The notes: generated by a model not told the origin, from the sequence alone. Counted from the stretch's first letter, positions 12,869 to 23,756 are shown. The stretch is DNA of 64,000 nucleotides from Oleiagrimonas citrea (GCF_012395255.1 NZ_JAAZQD010000003.1:62001-126000), one strand, 5' to 3'. Numbers and translations: made by a program.

Positions 12869-13828
12869 ATGTCCGCGACCGATACCCGCCCGCTTGCCAT
12901 TTTCCTGATGGGGCCAACCGCCACCGGCAAGACCGATCTTGCCTGTGCGCTGAGCGACGAGTTTCCGCTGTCCCTGATCAGCGTCGATTCGGCGCTGGTC
13001 TACCGCGGGCTGGATATCGGCAGCGCCAAGCCGGACGCGGCCACGCTGCGCCGCTATCCGCACGCGCTGATCGACATTCGCGACCCGGCGCAGCCGTATT
13101 CGGCGGCGGACTTCCGCGAGGATGCGCTGCTGGCCATGCGCGAGGCGACGGAGCAGGGTCGGGTGCCGCTACTGGTCGGCGGCACGGGCCTGTATTTCCG
13201 CGCCCTGCAGCACGGGCTGTCGCCGCTGCCGGAGGCCGATCCCGGGATTCGCGCGCGCCTGCAGGCCGAGGCTGAGCGCGAAGGCTGGCCGGCGTTGCAT
13301 GCGCGCCTGCGCGCGCTCGATCCACAGGCGGCGGCGCGCATCGGCCCGCAGGACGCACAGCGCCTGTCGCGCGCGCTGGAGGTCATCGAACTCAGCGGCC
13401 AGCCGCTGAGCACCCTGCAGCAGGGACCGTCCGCGCCGCATTTTCCGTGGCGCGTGCTGAAACTGGCGCTGCTGCCGGTCGACCGTACACGGTTGCATGC
13501 GCGCATTGCGGCACGCGTGGACGGTATGCTCGAAGCAGGCCTGATCGAGGAAGTTCGGTGCCTGCGCGCTCGCGGCGATCTGCAGCCGGAACTGCCGGCC
13601 ATCCGCGCCGTCGGTTATCGGCAGACCTGGCAGTATCTGGACAGCGAGCTGCCGCGCGAGGAGCTGGCCGAACGCATCGTCTTCGCCACACGTCAGCTGG
13701 CCAAGCGGCAGACCACCTGGCTGCGCCGCGAATTCGACGCGCGTTGCCTGGACCCGGACCGGCAGGATGTACTCGCGGAAGCGCGCCGTTCCGTGCACAG
13801 ATTCCTCGCGCATGCCGGGACGGGCTAG
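12869..13828 (+). CDS. miaA: tRNA dimethylallyltransferase
   Basis: A 319-residue enzyme that prenylates A37 of tRNAs reading UNN codons, with dimethylallyl diphosphate as donor. It shows the P-loop [13 protein letters not shown] at the N-terminus, the [16 protein letters not shown] substrate block, [13 protein letters not shown], and the C-terminal [14 protein letters not shown] and [16 protein letters not shown] signatures. The second of two close ATGs (12860, 12869) was chosen because the -10 box covers the first. In gammaproteobacteria miaA usually precedes hfq; here 454 nt separate them. Confidence 0.95.
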   Translation: MSATDTRPLAIFLMGPTATGKTDLACALSDEFPLSLISVDSALVYRGLDIGSAKPDAATLRRYPHALIDIRDPAQPYSAADFREDALLAMREATEQGRVPLLVGGTGLYFRALQHGLSPLPEADPGIRARLQAEAEREGWPALHARLRALDPQAAARIGPQDAQRLSRALEVIELSGQPLSTLQQGPSAPHFPWRVLKLALLPVDRTRLHARIAARVDGMLEAGLIEEVRCLRARGDLQPELPAIRAVGYRQTWQYLDSELPREELAERIVFATRQLAKRQTTWLRREFDARCLDPDRQDVLAEARRSVHRFLAHAGTG

Positions 13829-14282
13829 CCCCGAAGTCTCTTCCTTCTGTGCCGCGCCGTTCGTCGCGGTCATCGTCTTGGATGCGCCGTCGACCTGCGA
13901 GCCGTCTGTGTCACCTCTGCATCGGAAGCTTCAGCGTGGCCCGGGATGCCCGGACATGGCTCTGCACGTTACGCGAAGTCGCCTGCGCAGCGTGCGTTGC
14001 GCATCACCTTTCTCCCCCTCCAGAACATGCTTCGCCCGCCCTGATGAGTTCTGAAAGCTCTATAGCGAACGGCCGCGTTCATTTATGCCGAATACGTGCT
14101 TGCGCGAAAACGGCAGGGGTTTAAGATTCCCGTCAGTGCCTGTTTCGTCCGGCGAGGAAGCCGAACGGAACGGGCGGGTTGCGATCGGGGCTGCCGGAAC
14201 GGTTCGGCATGCCATTTCGCCGGTTGCCTGCATCATGCCTTGCGCGCGTCTGCGCGCAGCGAGGCGAGGGGAGATAACAACA
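13829..14282 (+). other. 454-nt intergenic region between miaA and hfq
   Basis: I see no convincing gene here. The right half contains a candidate hfq promoter: TTGCGC at 14100-14105, a 16-bp spacer and TAAGAT at 14122-14127. That would give hfq a leader of about 150 nt, ending in the GGAG ribosome-binding site shortly before the ATG. Such a long leader could carry regulation (hfq autoregulates in E. coli), but no specific structure was identified. The left half shows nothing I can assign. Confidence 0.45.
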
Positions 14283-14543
14283 ATGTCCAAGGGACAATCC
14301 TTGCAAGACCCGTTCCTGAACGCCCTGCGCCGCGAGCGCGTTCCGGTCGCCGTGTACCTGGTCAACGGCATCAAGCTGCAAGGCACGATCGAATCGTTCG
14401 ATCAGTTCGTCGTTCTGCTGCGCAATCAGGTCAGCCAGATGGTGTACAAGCACGCCATTTCCACGGTTGTGCCCAGCCGCAATGTGCGTCTGGACGACCA
14501 TGGCGCGCAGAACAACCAGCAGGCGGAATCCGCCGAAGCCTGA
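14283..14543 (+). CDS. hfq: RNA chaperone Hfq
   Basis: An 86-residue Sm-like protein. The N-terminus [22 protein letters not shown] and the Sm1 and Sm2 regions ([35 protein letters not shown]) are nearly identical in pattern to E. coli Hfq. The YKHA motif lines the proximal sRNA-binding face. The short C-terminal tail ([16 protein letters not shown]) is shorter than that of E. coli Hfq (102 residues), as in other Xanthomonadales. It forms hexameric rings that pair small RNAs with mRNAs, and is the first gene of the hfq-hflX-hflK-hflC-purA block. Confidence 0.98.
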   Translation: MSKGQSLQDPFLNALRRERVPVAVYLVNGIKLQGTIESFDQFVVLLRNQVSQMVYKHAISTVVPSRNVRLDDHGAQNNQQAESAEA

Positions 14544-14669
14544 ACCGCGGCCCCTGCGCGGGGCGCTTCGCGGCTCGATCCGCCTCCGTCGCGGGGCGCC
14601 GGCGTTACACTATGCGTCCCGCCGTCGATGCATTCCGCATCGCGGCACGCATCCTCAGGGTGAACGCCT

Positions 14670-15980
14670 CTGTTTGAACGTGAGAAAAAAGGCGAGCGCG
14701 CCGTCGTCGTCCTGCCGCATGGCCGCGGCGACGTCGACAGCGCCAGCCGCGCCGACGAATTCGTCGAACTGGTGAGTTCGGCCGGCGCCGAAGTGCTGGC
14801 GCGGCTCGACGCGCGCGTCGACCGTCCGAACCCGAAGTTCTACATCGGTTCCGGCAAGGCCGACGAACTGGCCGAGATCGTGCGCGGCGTCGAAGCTGAT
14901 CTCGTGCTGGTCGACCACACGCTGACGCCGGTACAGGAACGCAACCTCGAAGCGCATCTGAAGGCGCGCGTGGTCGACCGTGCGGGCCTGATTCTGGACA
15001 TCTTCGCCCAGCGCGCGCGTTCGCACGAAGGCAAGCTGGAAGTCGAGTTGGCCCAGCTCAAGCACCTGGCCACGCGCCTGGTGCGCGGCTGGACGCATCT
15101 GGATACCCAGCGCGGCGGCGCCATCGGCAACCGCGGCCCCGGCGAGACGCAGCTGGAAACCGACCGCCGTCTGCTTGCCGCGCGGGTCAAGATGCTGACC
15201 CAGCGTCTGGCGAAGGTGAACACGCAGCGTGAGCAGCAGCGCCGTGCGCGTTTGCGCAACACGGTGCCGCGCGTGGCGCTGGTCGGTTACACCAACGCCG
15301 GCAAGTCCACGCTGTTCAACGTCATCACCACCGGTGGCGTGTACGCGGCCGATCAGCTGTTCGCCACGCTGGATCCGACCGTGCGCCGCATCGAGGACCT
15401 GTCCTGCGGACCGGCCGTGATCGCCGACACCGTCGGCTTCATCCGCGAGCTGCCGCATGACCTGGTCGCCGCCTTCCGCGCCACGCTGTCGGAGGCGCGC
15501 GACGCCGATCTGCTGCTGCACGTCAGCGATGCCGCCGACGACGAGCGTGAACTGCTGGCGCAGGTGGTCAACGAGGTGCTGGCGGAAATCGGCGCCGGCG
15601 ATGTGCCGCAGTTGCGGGTGATGAACAAGATCGACCTGACCGATGCCGAACCGTCGATCCAGCGCGACGGCGAGGGGGTGCCCCAGCAGGTGTCGCTGTC
15701 GGCGGTGACGGGGCAGGGCCTGGACTTGCTGCGCCAGGCGCTGGGCGAGCGGCTCGGCGGCGAGCGTGTTCGCGTCGAGCTGCAATTGCCGCTCAGCGCC
15801 GGCCGCATGCACGCACGCCTGACCGCGCTCGGCGCCATCGCCGAAGAGCACGTCGACGCCGACGGCTGGCAGCTGCGCCTCGACGCGCCGCGCAGTGTGC
15901 TGGCACCGCTGGCCGGTTCCGGCGACGAGGCCGCGCGTGCCTTGCAGGCGGCGATCGCGCCGCCGCAGGAGCCGGTCTGA
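14670..15980 (+). CDS. hflX: Ribosome-associated GTPase HflX (apparent CTG start)
   Basis: A GTPase that splits stalled or hibernating 70S ribosomes. It shows the N-terminal HflX domain (NPKFYIGSGKADEL; GPGETQLETDRR), G1 VALVGYTNAGKSTLFN, G3 DTVGFIRELPHDLV and G4 NKID. Family alignment requires the protein to begin near FEREKKGERAVVVL. In that frame a TGA lies 9 nt upstream and there is no ATG, GTG or TTG until the GTG at 14772, 34 codons in. The CTG at 14670, 6 nt after AGGGTGA, therefore looks like the true start, giving 436 residues. If the GTG were used, part of the N-terminal domain would be lost. Confidence 0.9.
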   Translation: MFEREKKGERAVVVLPHGRGDVDSASRADEFVELVSSAGAEVLARLDARVDRPNPKFYIGSGKADELAEIVRGVEADLVLVDHTLTPVQERNLEAHLKARVVDRAGLILDIFAQRARSHEGKLEVELAQLKHLATRLVRGWTHLDTQRGGAIGNRGPGETQLETDRRLLAARVKMLTQRLAKVNTQREQQRRARLRNTVPRVALVGYTNAGKSTLFNVITTGGVYAADQLFATLDPTVRRIEDLSCGPAVIADTVGFIRELPHDLVAAFRATLSEARDADLLLHVSDAADDERELLAQVVNEVLAEIGAGDVPQLRVMNKIDLTDAEPSIQRDGEGVPQQVSLSAVTGQGLDLLRQALGERLGGERVRVELQLPLSAGRMHARLTALGAIAEEHVDADGWQLRLDAPRSVLAPLAGSGDEAARALQAAIAPPQEPV

Positions 15981-16170
15981 ACCCGCCGGGGCAGGGGCTT
16001 GCACGGCCTCGATCTGCTACCATTTGCATCGTTTCGTATTCCCGGCGTGCCGCATTGATCGCGGGTGCCGGATTCGACCCTTCGCAGCGATGCACGAACC
16101 CTTCATGACAAGCAGCCGGCGTGGACGCAATGCGCCGACCCACCGGCTGCCCGCAGGAGACGCCTGACCC

Positions 16171-17253
16171 ATGGCCTGGAATGAACCTGGTGGCGGAAAG
16201 CAGCGCGATCCCTGGGGCCGCAACAACGGCTCTGGCGGCAATGGCGGCAACGGCCCCGATTTCGAGAAATTCCTCAAACAGCTGCGTGCACGCTTCGGCC
16301 GGTTCGGTCGCGGCGGCGGCGGATTGTTCACCATCATCGTGGCGCTGCTGCTGGCCTGGGTGGTGCTGTCCAGCTACACCGTCATCGACGCACGTCAGGT
16401 CGGCGTGGTGCTGCGCTTCGGCCAGTACTCGCGCACGCTGCCGCCGGGCTTCCATTTGAAGTTGCCGGCGCCGATCGAGCATGTCAGCAAGGTCTTCACG
16501 ACGCAGGTGCGTTCGGTTTCCGACCGGGCCACCATGCTGACCAACGACGAGAACATCGTCTCGGTCGATTTCAACGTGCAGTACCAGGTTTCGGACGCGC
16601 GCAAGTTCTTGTTCTCCATGACCGACCCGGACGAGACGCTGAAGGAGGCCGCCGAGGCCGCCGTGCGTTCGGTGGTCGGCAACAACAACATGGACACGCT
16701 GCTGTCCGGGCAGGGCGCGGAACTGGTCGCCAAGACCCGTGAAGCGCTGCAGAGCACGCTGGACGGTTACCACTGCGGCATCGTCGTGACCGAAGTCAGC
16801 TTCCAGAACGTGTCGCCGCCGGATCAGGTGCGCGATGCCTTCGACGACGTCAACAAGGCGCGCGAGGACAAACAGCGCATCGAGAACGAAGCGCAGGCCT
16901 ACGCCAGCCAGGTGGTCCCGGTCGCACGTGGCGCCGCCGCGCGCATCGCGGCCGAAGCGGCCGGCTACAAGGCTGAGCGCATCGCCCGTGCCACCGGCGA
17001 CACCGAGCGCTTCAAGCTGCTGCTGGCGCAGTATCGCGCCGCGCCGCAGGTCACGCGCGAACGCTTGTGGCTGGAGACCATGGAAAGCGTGCTGGCCAAC
17101 AATCCGAAGGTCTTCGACGGCAGCAACGGTCGCAACATGATCTATCTGCCGGTGGACAAGCTGTTCGGCAAGTCCAAGAACGGTTCGCAGCCGTCCGACG
17201 CCGTGAAGGGCGCGGCGGTCCAGTCCAGCTCGACCACGGGAGGTGGCCAGTGA
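16171..17253 (+). CDS. hflK: FtsH protease regulator HflK
   Basis: A 360-residue SPFH/prohibitin-family inner-membrane protein. After a Gly/Asn-rich cytoplasmic N-terminus comes one transmembrane helix at about residues 50-70 (LFTIIVALLLAWVVLSSY), then the periplasmic SPFH domain (VDFNVQYQVSDARKFLFSM) and an Ala/Glu-rich coiled coil. It assembles with HflC around FtsH and restrains its activity towards membrane proteins. The stop overlaps the hflC start (GTGA), consistent with equimolar synthesis. Confidence 0.97.
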   Translation: MAWNEPGGGKQRDPWGRNNGSGGNGGNGPDFEKFLKQLRARFGRFGRGGGGLFTIIVALLLAWVVLSSYTVIDARQVGVVLRFGQYSRTLPPGFHLKLPAPIEHVSKVFTTQVRSVSDRATMLTNDENIVSVDFNVQYQVSDARKFLFSMTDPDETLKEAAEAAVRSVVGNNNMDTLLSGQGAELVAKTREALQSTLDGYHCGIVVTEVSFQNVSPPDQVRDAFDDVNKAREDKQRIENEAQAYASQVVPVARGAAARIAAEAAGYKAERIARATGDTERFKLLLAQYRAAPQVTRERLWLETMESVLANNPKVFDGSNGRNMIYLPVDKLFGKSKNGSQPSDAVKGAAVQSSSTTGGGQ

Positions 17254-18119
17254 AGATCGCAAGCGCCATCGTCGCCATTCTCATTGTCCTGGGCGTGTGG
17301 AGTTCGGCCTTCGTCGTGCGTGAGGGACAGACCGCCATCGTCCTGCAGTTCGGCCGCATCGAGCGCACCAACGACCAGCCGGGCCTGCACTTCAAGTGGC
17401 CGTTCGTGCAGCAGGTCATGCGCTTCGACGCGCGCATCCAGACCCTGGACGCGCAGCCCGAGCGCTACTTCACGCTGGAGAAGAAGAGCGTCAAGGTCGA
17501 CTTCTACGTGAAATGGCGCATCGCCAAGAACACCACGTACTATCTGGCCACCGCCGGCGACCTGACCCAGGCGCGTCAGCGTCTGTCGCCGATCATCAAG
17601 GACGCGCTGCGTTTCGAGGTCAACGCGCGCCCGCTGGACGAACTCATCTCCGGCGGCCGCAAGGACATCACCAAGCGCGTGCGCGAACTGGCCGACAAGT
17701 CCACGCGCAAGTCGCTGGGCATCGAGGTCGTGGACGTGCGCATCAAGCAGATCGATCTGCCCAGCGAAGTCAGCGACTCGGTCTACAAGCGCATGCGCGC
17801 CGAGCGCACCAAGCTGGCCAACGAACTGCGTTCGACCGGTAAGGAAGCCGGCGAAAAGATCCGCGCCGACGCCGACCGTCAGCGTCAGGTGTTGATCGCC
17901 GATGCTCACCGCGATGCCGCCAAGGTACGCGGCGAGGGTGACGCGACGGCCGCGCAGATCTACGCCAAGACCTACAGCCAGGACCCGAAGTTCTACGACT
18001 TCTACCGCAGCCTGCAGGCCTATCGCCACGCGTTCGCCAACGGCAAGGGCGTGCTGGTGCTGAAGTCCGATTCCAACTTCATGCGCTTCTTCGACAATCA
18101 GGACGGCAACAAGCGCTGA
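17250..18119 (+). CDS. hflC: FtsH protease regulator HflC
   Basis: A 289-residue SPFH-family partner of HflK. It has an N-terminal transmembrane anchor (IASAIVAILIVLGVWSSAFVV) followed by VREGQTAIVLQFGRI, the typical HflC opening, and a C-terminal coiled coil with the IYAKTYSQDPKFYDFYRSL block. The start is a GTG overlapping the hflK stop by 4 nt. Confidence 0.97.
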   Translation: MKIASAIVAILIVLGVWSSAFVVREGQTAIVLQFGRIERTNDQPGLHFKWPFVQQVMRFDARIQTLDAQPERYFTLEKKSVKVDFYVKWRIAKNTTYYLATAGDLTQARQRLSPIIKDALRFEVNARPLDELISGGRKDITKRVRELADKSTRKSLGIEVVDVRIKQIDLPSEVSDSVYKRMRAERTKLANELRSTGKEAGEKIRADADRQRQVLIADAHRDAAKVRGEGDATAAQIYAKTYSQDPKFYDFYRSLQAYRHAFANGKGVLVLKSDSNFMRFFDNQDGNKR

Positions 18120-18132
18120 CCGGCGCGTCGTC

Positions 18133-18318
18133 ATGCCGAAGGATTTCTACGCCGCGCTGTGCCTGGTGCTCGTGTTCGAGGGGCTGGTGCTGTTCGCGGC
18201 CCCGCAGGCCTGGCAGCGCATGGCGCGCCAGGCCGCGGAGATGGAACCGAAGACCCTGCGCCTGATCGGCGCCGCGGCCCTCGCTATCGGCGTCATCACG
18301 CTGCGGTTCGTGTTTTAA
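18133..18318 (+). CDS. DUF2065 small membrane protein (YjeT family)
   Basis: A 61-residue protein with two hydrophobic helices (FYAALCLVLVFEGLVLFAAP and LIGAAALAIGVITLRFVF) and a central WQRMARQ segment, the DUF2065/YjeT pattern. It lies 13 nt after hflC and before purA, its conserved position across proteobacteria. The function is unknown; its fixed location suggests a small accessory subunit for the FtsH-HflKC complex, but that is inference. Confidence 0.9.
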   Translation: MPKDFYAALCLVLVFEGLVLFAAPQAWQRMARQAAEMEPKTLRLIGAAALAIGVITLRFVF

Positions 18319-18444
18319 GCGTCGTTGACCGGCAACGGAGAAGACAGGATGGGCATCCCGGCAACCGCATCGCGACATGATCGAGCCTGCTCCATGCTTG
18401 TCCTGCGCGCGCGCGATGTCCGTTCCAACGCAAGATCCGAAGTT

Positions 18445-18467
18445 CGTCATCCCGGCGAAGGCCGGGA
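18445..18467. repeat. REP-like repeat end (CGTCATCCCGGCG type)
   Basis: A single terminus of the same repeat class as the element at 9230-9371: CGTCATCCCGGCG, folding as CCCGGC-GAAG-GCCGGG. No matching inverted end was found nearby, so this is a solo or degraded copy in the DUF2065-purA spacer. Confidence 0.5.
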
Positions 18468-18504
18468 CCCCGCGACTCCAGGATCAGACCACAACGCAAC
18501 GTAG

Positions 18505-19878
<1,374 letters not shown>

Positions 19879-19903
19879 GCGGTAGTACAGCAAGACCCTG
19901 TGG

Positions 19904-19932
19904 ACCCCGCCTCGGCGGGGTTCTTTTGTTTT
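19904..19932 (+). terminator. Rho-independent terminator after purA
   Basis: An 8-bp perfect GC-rich stem (ACCCCGCC at 19904-19911 with GGCGGGGT at 19914-19921) is followed by TTCTTTTGTTTT. It closes the core block; the A/T-rich accessory region begins immediately after it. Confidence 0.92.
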
Positions 19933-20339
19933 AGGGCGAGGAAGGCTTAGCGCATCTGACGAAGGTCGAGTCACTACTTGATGAGGCGCACATATTTCTT
20001 CTGATTCTTGCGGGGGTGTATCCCAATTTTTTGTGGTGGTTGCGCGCTAGCCAAAGTGGTAGGGCTTGCATGTCTGCCCTCAAAGGCTGTATACAAAAAA
20101 GGTGTGGCAAAGGGTTTGCTCTGTAACATCTCCTGCCGGTAATACACATATATTCCGATCAAAGGCGGAAGTCGTTTTGTGGTCGGGGCATGCAGAATTA
20201 TCAAAGCATTTTCAACGTGTCTGTTGAAAGGGCGGGGGTAGAGCATTTTGAATGTGCAAAGAGTATGGCTTCGCTCTTAAAGGATTAGGATAGGTGCGTA
20301 CAGGAAGTATGAGCAGTAACTTAGCAAGGATGTATGCCG
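19933..20339 (+). other. Intergenic leader of the RiPP locus, A/T-rich
   Basis: About 400 nt without a convincing gene, markedly richer in A/T than the purA side. A tentative promoter for the exporter genes is TTGCTC at 20116-20121, an 18-bp spacer and TAATAC at 20140-20145. A 7-bp inverted repeat (TTTCAAC / GTTGAAA, 20210-20229) could be an operator. A leftward 90-codon frame at 19974-20246 lacks a ribosome-binding site and any recognisable motif, and I do not call it. Confidence 0.4.
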
Positions 20340-21605
20340 ATGTCCTCTCCGCTCTTTAGGGAAGAGGTCGCTGCAGCTCAGCGTGAACGATGGCTGGGTA
20401 CAGTGCTTCTTCGCCCTCCACGGTTCGGCTGGTTTTTCTTGGCCTTGAGCGCGTTGGTACTAATATCTCTGTCATTTCTCATCGTGTTCGGCGAGTACAC
20501 GGCGCATGAGCATGTCCGTGGTGTACTTGTGCCCACCAAGGGAGTCGTTACGGTCAATGCGAGATCTTCCGGTGTCGTGGCGAAAATACTTGTCTCGAAC
20601 GGGGCGCGAGTGCGAGCGGGGCAAGCTCTTGTGAAGATATCGCGTGATATCGACAGTGCGTCGATGGGGAATACATATGCTTCAATTATAAAGTCTCTAA
20701 AACAAAAAAAAGAAAATCTAGAGTCCCAGCTCAAAGCCCAGGCGGAGTCAAATGAGCAACGTAAAGGCGATCTCAAGTCACGAGTTCGCGCATTAAAGTT
20801 GCAGCTGTCCGAGTTGGGGCAGCAAGTTGAAATACAGCGCGTGCGAGCGAACAGTGCGCAGGATCTATACGAACAGTGGAAAAAAATCGGTGATACGGGC
20901 GTCGTCAGTAAGCTCAGAATTCTGAATCAGAGGGATACAGCTCTTGAAAGTATTAGCCAGTTGAAGCAGTTGCTGCAGAAAAAGTTGGAGTTGGCGCAGA
21001 AGCTTGCTGATAGCGAGTCTAAACTCCGAGGGCTTCCACTCGAGGCGGAGTTGGCGCATAAAAAAATACAGGAACAATTGTCGGATGTTTCACAATCAAT
21101 ATCATCCAATGCGGCGGAGCACGCTGTTGTGTTGAGGGCGCCAGTCGCAGGGGTTGTAAGTAACCTTTTTGCCTATCCGGGACAGAGTGTTGCTCAGAAA
21201 CAAGAGTTGGTTGATATTTTACCCAAGGGCAGCAAGCTGCAGGCGGAGTTGGTCGTCCCTAGCAGTGCAATAGGCTTCATCAGAAAGGGGGATCGTGTTG
21301 TACTGCATTATAAAGCGTTTCCCTACCAAAGGTTTGGCCAATATTATGGTGGGGTAAGTTTTGTTTCGAATAATATATTGTCATCATCGGATATCGAGAA
21401 TATTACAAATGAGAAGGCGAATGGAGGAATGTACCGTGTGATTGCCAACATAGATAAGCAGGAAATATACGCTTACGGACGGAAGCATTACCTGAAGTCT
21501 GGCATGGCGCTTGAGGCGGATGTAATTTTAGGTCGTAGTAAAATACTGTACTGGTTTGTTGGTCCATTACGACATTTACGATCAGGATTCAAGGATGAAG
21601 GTTAG
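20340..21605 (+). CDS. HlyD-family membrane fusion protein (peptide-export adaptor)
   Basis: The protein has 421 residues from the ATG placed 9 nt after AAGGA; an ATG 6 nt earlier sits too close to it. A cytoplasmic N-terminus of about 30 residues is followed by one transmembrane helix (residues 31-50). Then comes a periplasmic lipoyl/barrel segment (HEHVRGVLVPTKGVVTVNARSSG), a long Gln/Lys/Glu-rich coiled coil (about residues 110-270) and the second half-lipoyl motif APVAGVVSNLFAYPGQSV. This is the CvaA/HlyD layout bridging an inner-membrane ABC exporter to an outer-membrane channel. No TolC-like gene is in the window, so a housekeeping one is presumably used. Its A/T-rich codon use differs from the core genes. 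Confidence 0.9.
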   Translation: MSSPLFREEVAAAQRERWLGTVLLRPPRFGWFFLALSALVLISLSFLIVFGEYTAHEHVRGVLVPTKGVVTVNARSSGVVAKILVSNGARVRAGQALVKISRDIDSASMGNTYASIIKSLKQKKENLESQLKAQAESNEQRKGDLKSRVRALKLQLSELGQQVEIQRVRANSAQDLYEQWKKIGDTGVVSKLRILNQRDTALESISQLKQLLQKKLELAQKLADSESKLRGLPLEAELAHKKIQEQLSDVSQSISSNAAEHAVVLRAPVAGVVSNLFAYPGQSVAQKQELVDILPKGSKLQAELVVPSSAIGFIRKGDRVVLHYKAFPYQRFGQYYGGVSFVSNNILSSSDIENITNEKANGGMYRVIANIDKQEIYAYGRKHYLKSGMALEADVILGRSKILYWFVGPLRHLRSGFKDEG

Positions 21606-21617
21606 TGGGGAAGTCGA

Positions 21618-23756
21618 ATGTACGCGATATTAGACGATATTAAAAAGAGGCTTCTTTCGCGTAAGCGTTTGCCACTAATAATGCAGAATGAGGCGGCGGA
21701 ATGCGGTCTGGCGTGTATAGCTATGATTGCGCGTTACCATGGACATGATGTGGATCTTGCTAGTCTTCGGCGTCGATTCAATAGCTCACTGAAGGGTATT
21801 AATTTACACGATTTAATTGAATTTGCTAACAAACTAGACTTAGATACACGTCCTCTTCGGGTCGATATCGATTCTTTGCGCTTTATATCGCTCCCATGCA
21901 TATTGCATTGGGATATGAATCACTTTGTAGTCCTGCATGGTTTAGGCAAGAACAAATTCGAAGTATATGACCCTGCGCAAGGGGGGTGTGTATATACCGC
22001 CGATGAGTTAAGCGAGCACTTCACGGGCGTCGTGGTTGAAGTTAAACCTGCAGCTAATTTTAAGCCAGTGCATGAGCGGGAAAGTGTTTCTTTATTCAGT
22101 CTGCTCGGCTCAATAGTCGGCCTCAAGCGATCTGCTATATTGTTATTGGGCTTGGCGTTGGCGATAGAGATTTTGGGTTTATTGCTTCCATTGCAAATGC
22201 AATTGGTCATTGATCAAGTTTTAACCTCAACAGATACCGCTTTATTATTAACATTGGGTTTTGCTTTTTCGTTAGTGATAATTTTGCAGTCGGCCTTAAA
22301 GTTCGCCCGCGGTTGGGTTTTGACATGGGTGGGTGCCAGCATAAATGTGCAATGGGTAACCAATTTGTTTGGCCACTTATTAAAATTGCCTCTTGATTTT
22401 TTTCATAGAAGACATATCGGTGATGTCTTGTCCAGGTTTAATTCCGTGACGGCTGTACAGAACACGTTGACAAGCTCATTTATTGAGTCCGTATTAGATG
22501 GTTTGATGAGCATTGTTGCCTTGTTGATATTATTTTTATACAGTGGAAAGTTAACGGGAATAGTCGTCTCCGCGTTTATAGTGTATTTGGCAGCAAGGAT
22601 GATTTTATATAAATATATGTGGAGAGTGCATGAAGAGCGAATCGTGTACCGTGCACGGCAGCAAACTGAGCTCATGGAGTCGGTTCGCGGCGTGCAGGCG
22701 ATTAAGCTAGCCAATAAACAAGCTTTGCGAAATGCGAAGCTGATGAGTGCAACCTATGAGGCGGCTCGCCGAGATCTTAAGAGTCAGCGCATAGATATCG
22801 CATTCAATGCTCTGAGCAAGTCGATATCGGCGGGGGGGAGAGTATTTTTAGTCACAGTGGGCGCATATTTGGTCATTAAGGCAAATTTCACTCTCGGCAT
22901 GTTGGTCGCCTTTTTAGTTATTGCGGACCAGTTCATGGTCAAAGGGGGGGCGCTTATTGATAAATTCATTGAGTTCCGTATGCTGAAATTGCATGCAGAA
23001 CGCATATCTGATATTGCTTTGGCCGAGGAAGAGGCTTTTGCATCGAGTGCATATAGCGGGGCGGACCCGGATCCGACGCTAGTGATGGAATCTATTAGTT
23101 TTCGTTATTCAGACAGCGATCCTTGGTTATTCGATAGATATAGTCTAAAAATATGTGAAGGGGAGTCCGTGGCAATTATTGGCCCTTCTGGGTGTGGCAA
23201 GTCTACTTTGGCTAAGCTTATGCTTGGTCTATTGAATCCTTGCGACGGAAAAATTTCAGTCGGTGGTGTCGATATTCGAGTTCTTGGTATGAATCGTTAC
23301 AGAGGTATGGTTGCAGTGGTGATGCAGGACGACAATCTTTTTGCTGGTTCTATTGCTGACAATATCTCTTTTTTCGACCAACAAGCGAACTTTGAAGATG
23401 TTTGTGAAGCCGCGCGTGCCGCTGGAATCTTCGATGAAATATCGGTGATGCCCATGGGGTTTGAGACTTTAGTGGGTGACATGGGGTCTAGCTTATCTGG
23501 TGGCCAGAAGCAGCGCATCATTTTGGCTCGTGCCCTGTATAGAAAGCCAAAAATATTGGTCCTCGATGAGGCCACGAGCCATCTAGATGTGCGCTTGGAA
23601 AAATACGTTAATAGCGCCATACAAAAGATGAATATGACGCGAATTGTTATTGCGCATAGGCCGGAAACTATAGCCAGTGCTGATCGTGTTATCGATCTTG
23701 GTGCTTTAGGTATGCAAAAAGTTTCTGTGCCGGAAGGAGTTGCGAATTTGGCATGA
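21618..23756 (+). CDS. Peptidase-C39 domain ABC exporter (double-glycine leader-cleaving)
   Basis: A 712-residue fused transporter. The N-terminal C39 peptidase has Gln23 and Cys29 in QNEAAECG, His102 in WDMNHF and Asp118 in YDPAQGG, so the triad is intact. A six-helix ABC transmembrane domain follows (about residues 165-440). The nucleotide-binding domain has Walker [10 protein letters not shown] (522-530), signature LSGGQ (626-630) and Walker B ILVLDEAT (646-653). Such proteins cut leader peptides after Gly-Gly and export the product. The precursor encoded 170 nt downstream has exactly such a site. It starts 12 nt after the HlyD gene, so the two form one unit. CvaB and NisT-like exporters are relatives; the intact peptidase sets it apart from HlyB. 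Confidence 0.95.
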   Translation: MYAILDDIKKRLLSRKRLPLIMQNEAAECGLACIAMIARYHGHDVDLASLRRRFNSSLKGINLHDLIEFANKLDLDTRPLRVDIDSLRFISLPCILHWDMNHFVVLHGLGKNKFEVYDPAQGGCVYTADELSEHFTGVVVEVKPAANFKPVHERESVSLFSLLGSIVGLKRSAILLLGLALAIEILGLLLPLQMQLVIDQVLTSTDTALLLTLGFAFSLVIILQSALKFARGWVLTWVGASINVQWVTNLFGHLLKLPLDFFHRRHIGDVLSRFNSVTAVQNTLTSSFIESVLDGLMSIVALLILFLYSGKLTGIVVSAFIVYLAARMILYKYMWRVHEERIVYRARQQTELMESVRGVQAIKLANKQALRNAKLMSATYEAARRDLKSQRIDIAFNALSKSISAGGRVFLVTVGAYLVIKANFTLGMLVAFLVIADQFMVKGGALIDKFIEFRMLKLHAERISDIALAEEEAFASSAYSGADPDPTLVMESISFRYSDSDPWLFDRYSLKICEGESVAIIGPSGCGKSTLAKLMLGLLNPCDGKISVGGVDIRVLGMNRYRGMVAVVMQDDNLFAGSIADNISFFDQQANFEDVCEAARAAGIFDEISVMPMGFETLVGDMGSSLSGGQKQRIILARALYRKPKILVLDEATSHLDVRLEKYVNSAIQKMNMTRIVIAHRPETIASADRVIDLGALGMQKVSVPEGVANLA

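Noticed and set aside
14772-15980. hflX starting at the GTG at 14772
   Set aside because: It would remove the conserved N-terminus FEREKKGERAVVVL; the CTG at 14670 has a better ribosome-binding site.
19974-20246. Leftward 90-codon frame upstream of the RiPP genes
   Set aside because: No ribosome-binding site, no recognisable motif and biased by A/T-rich sequence; probably chance.
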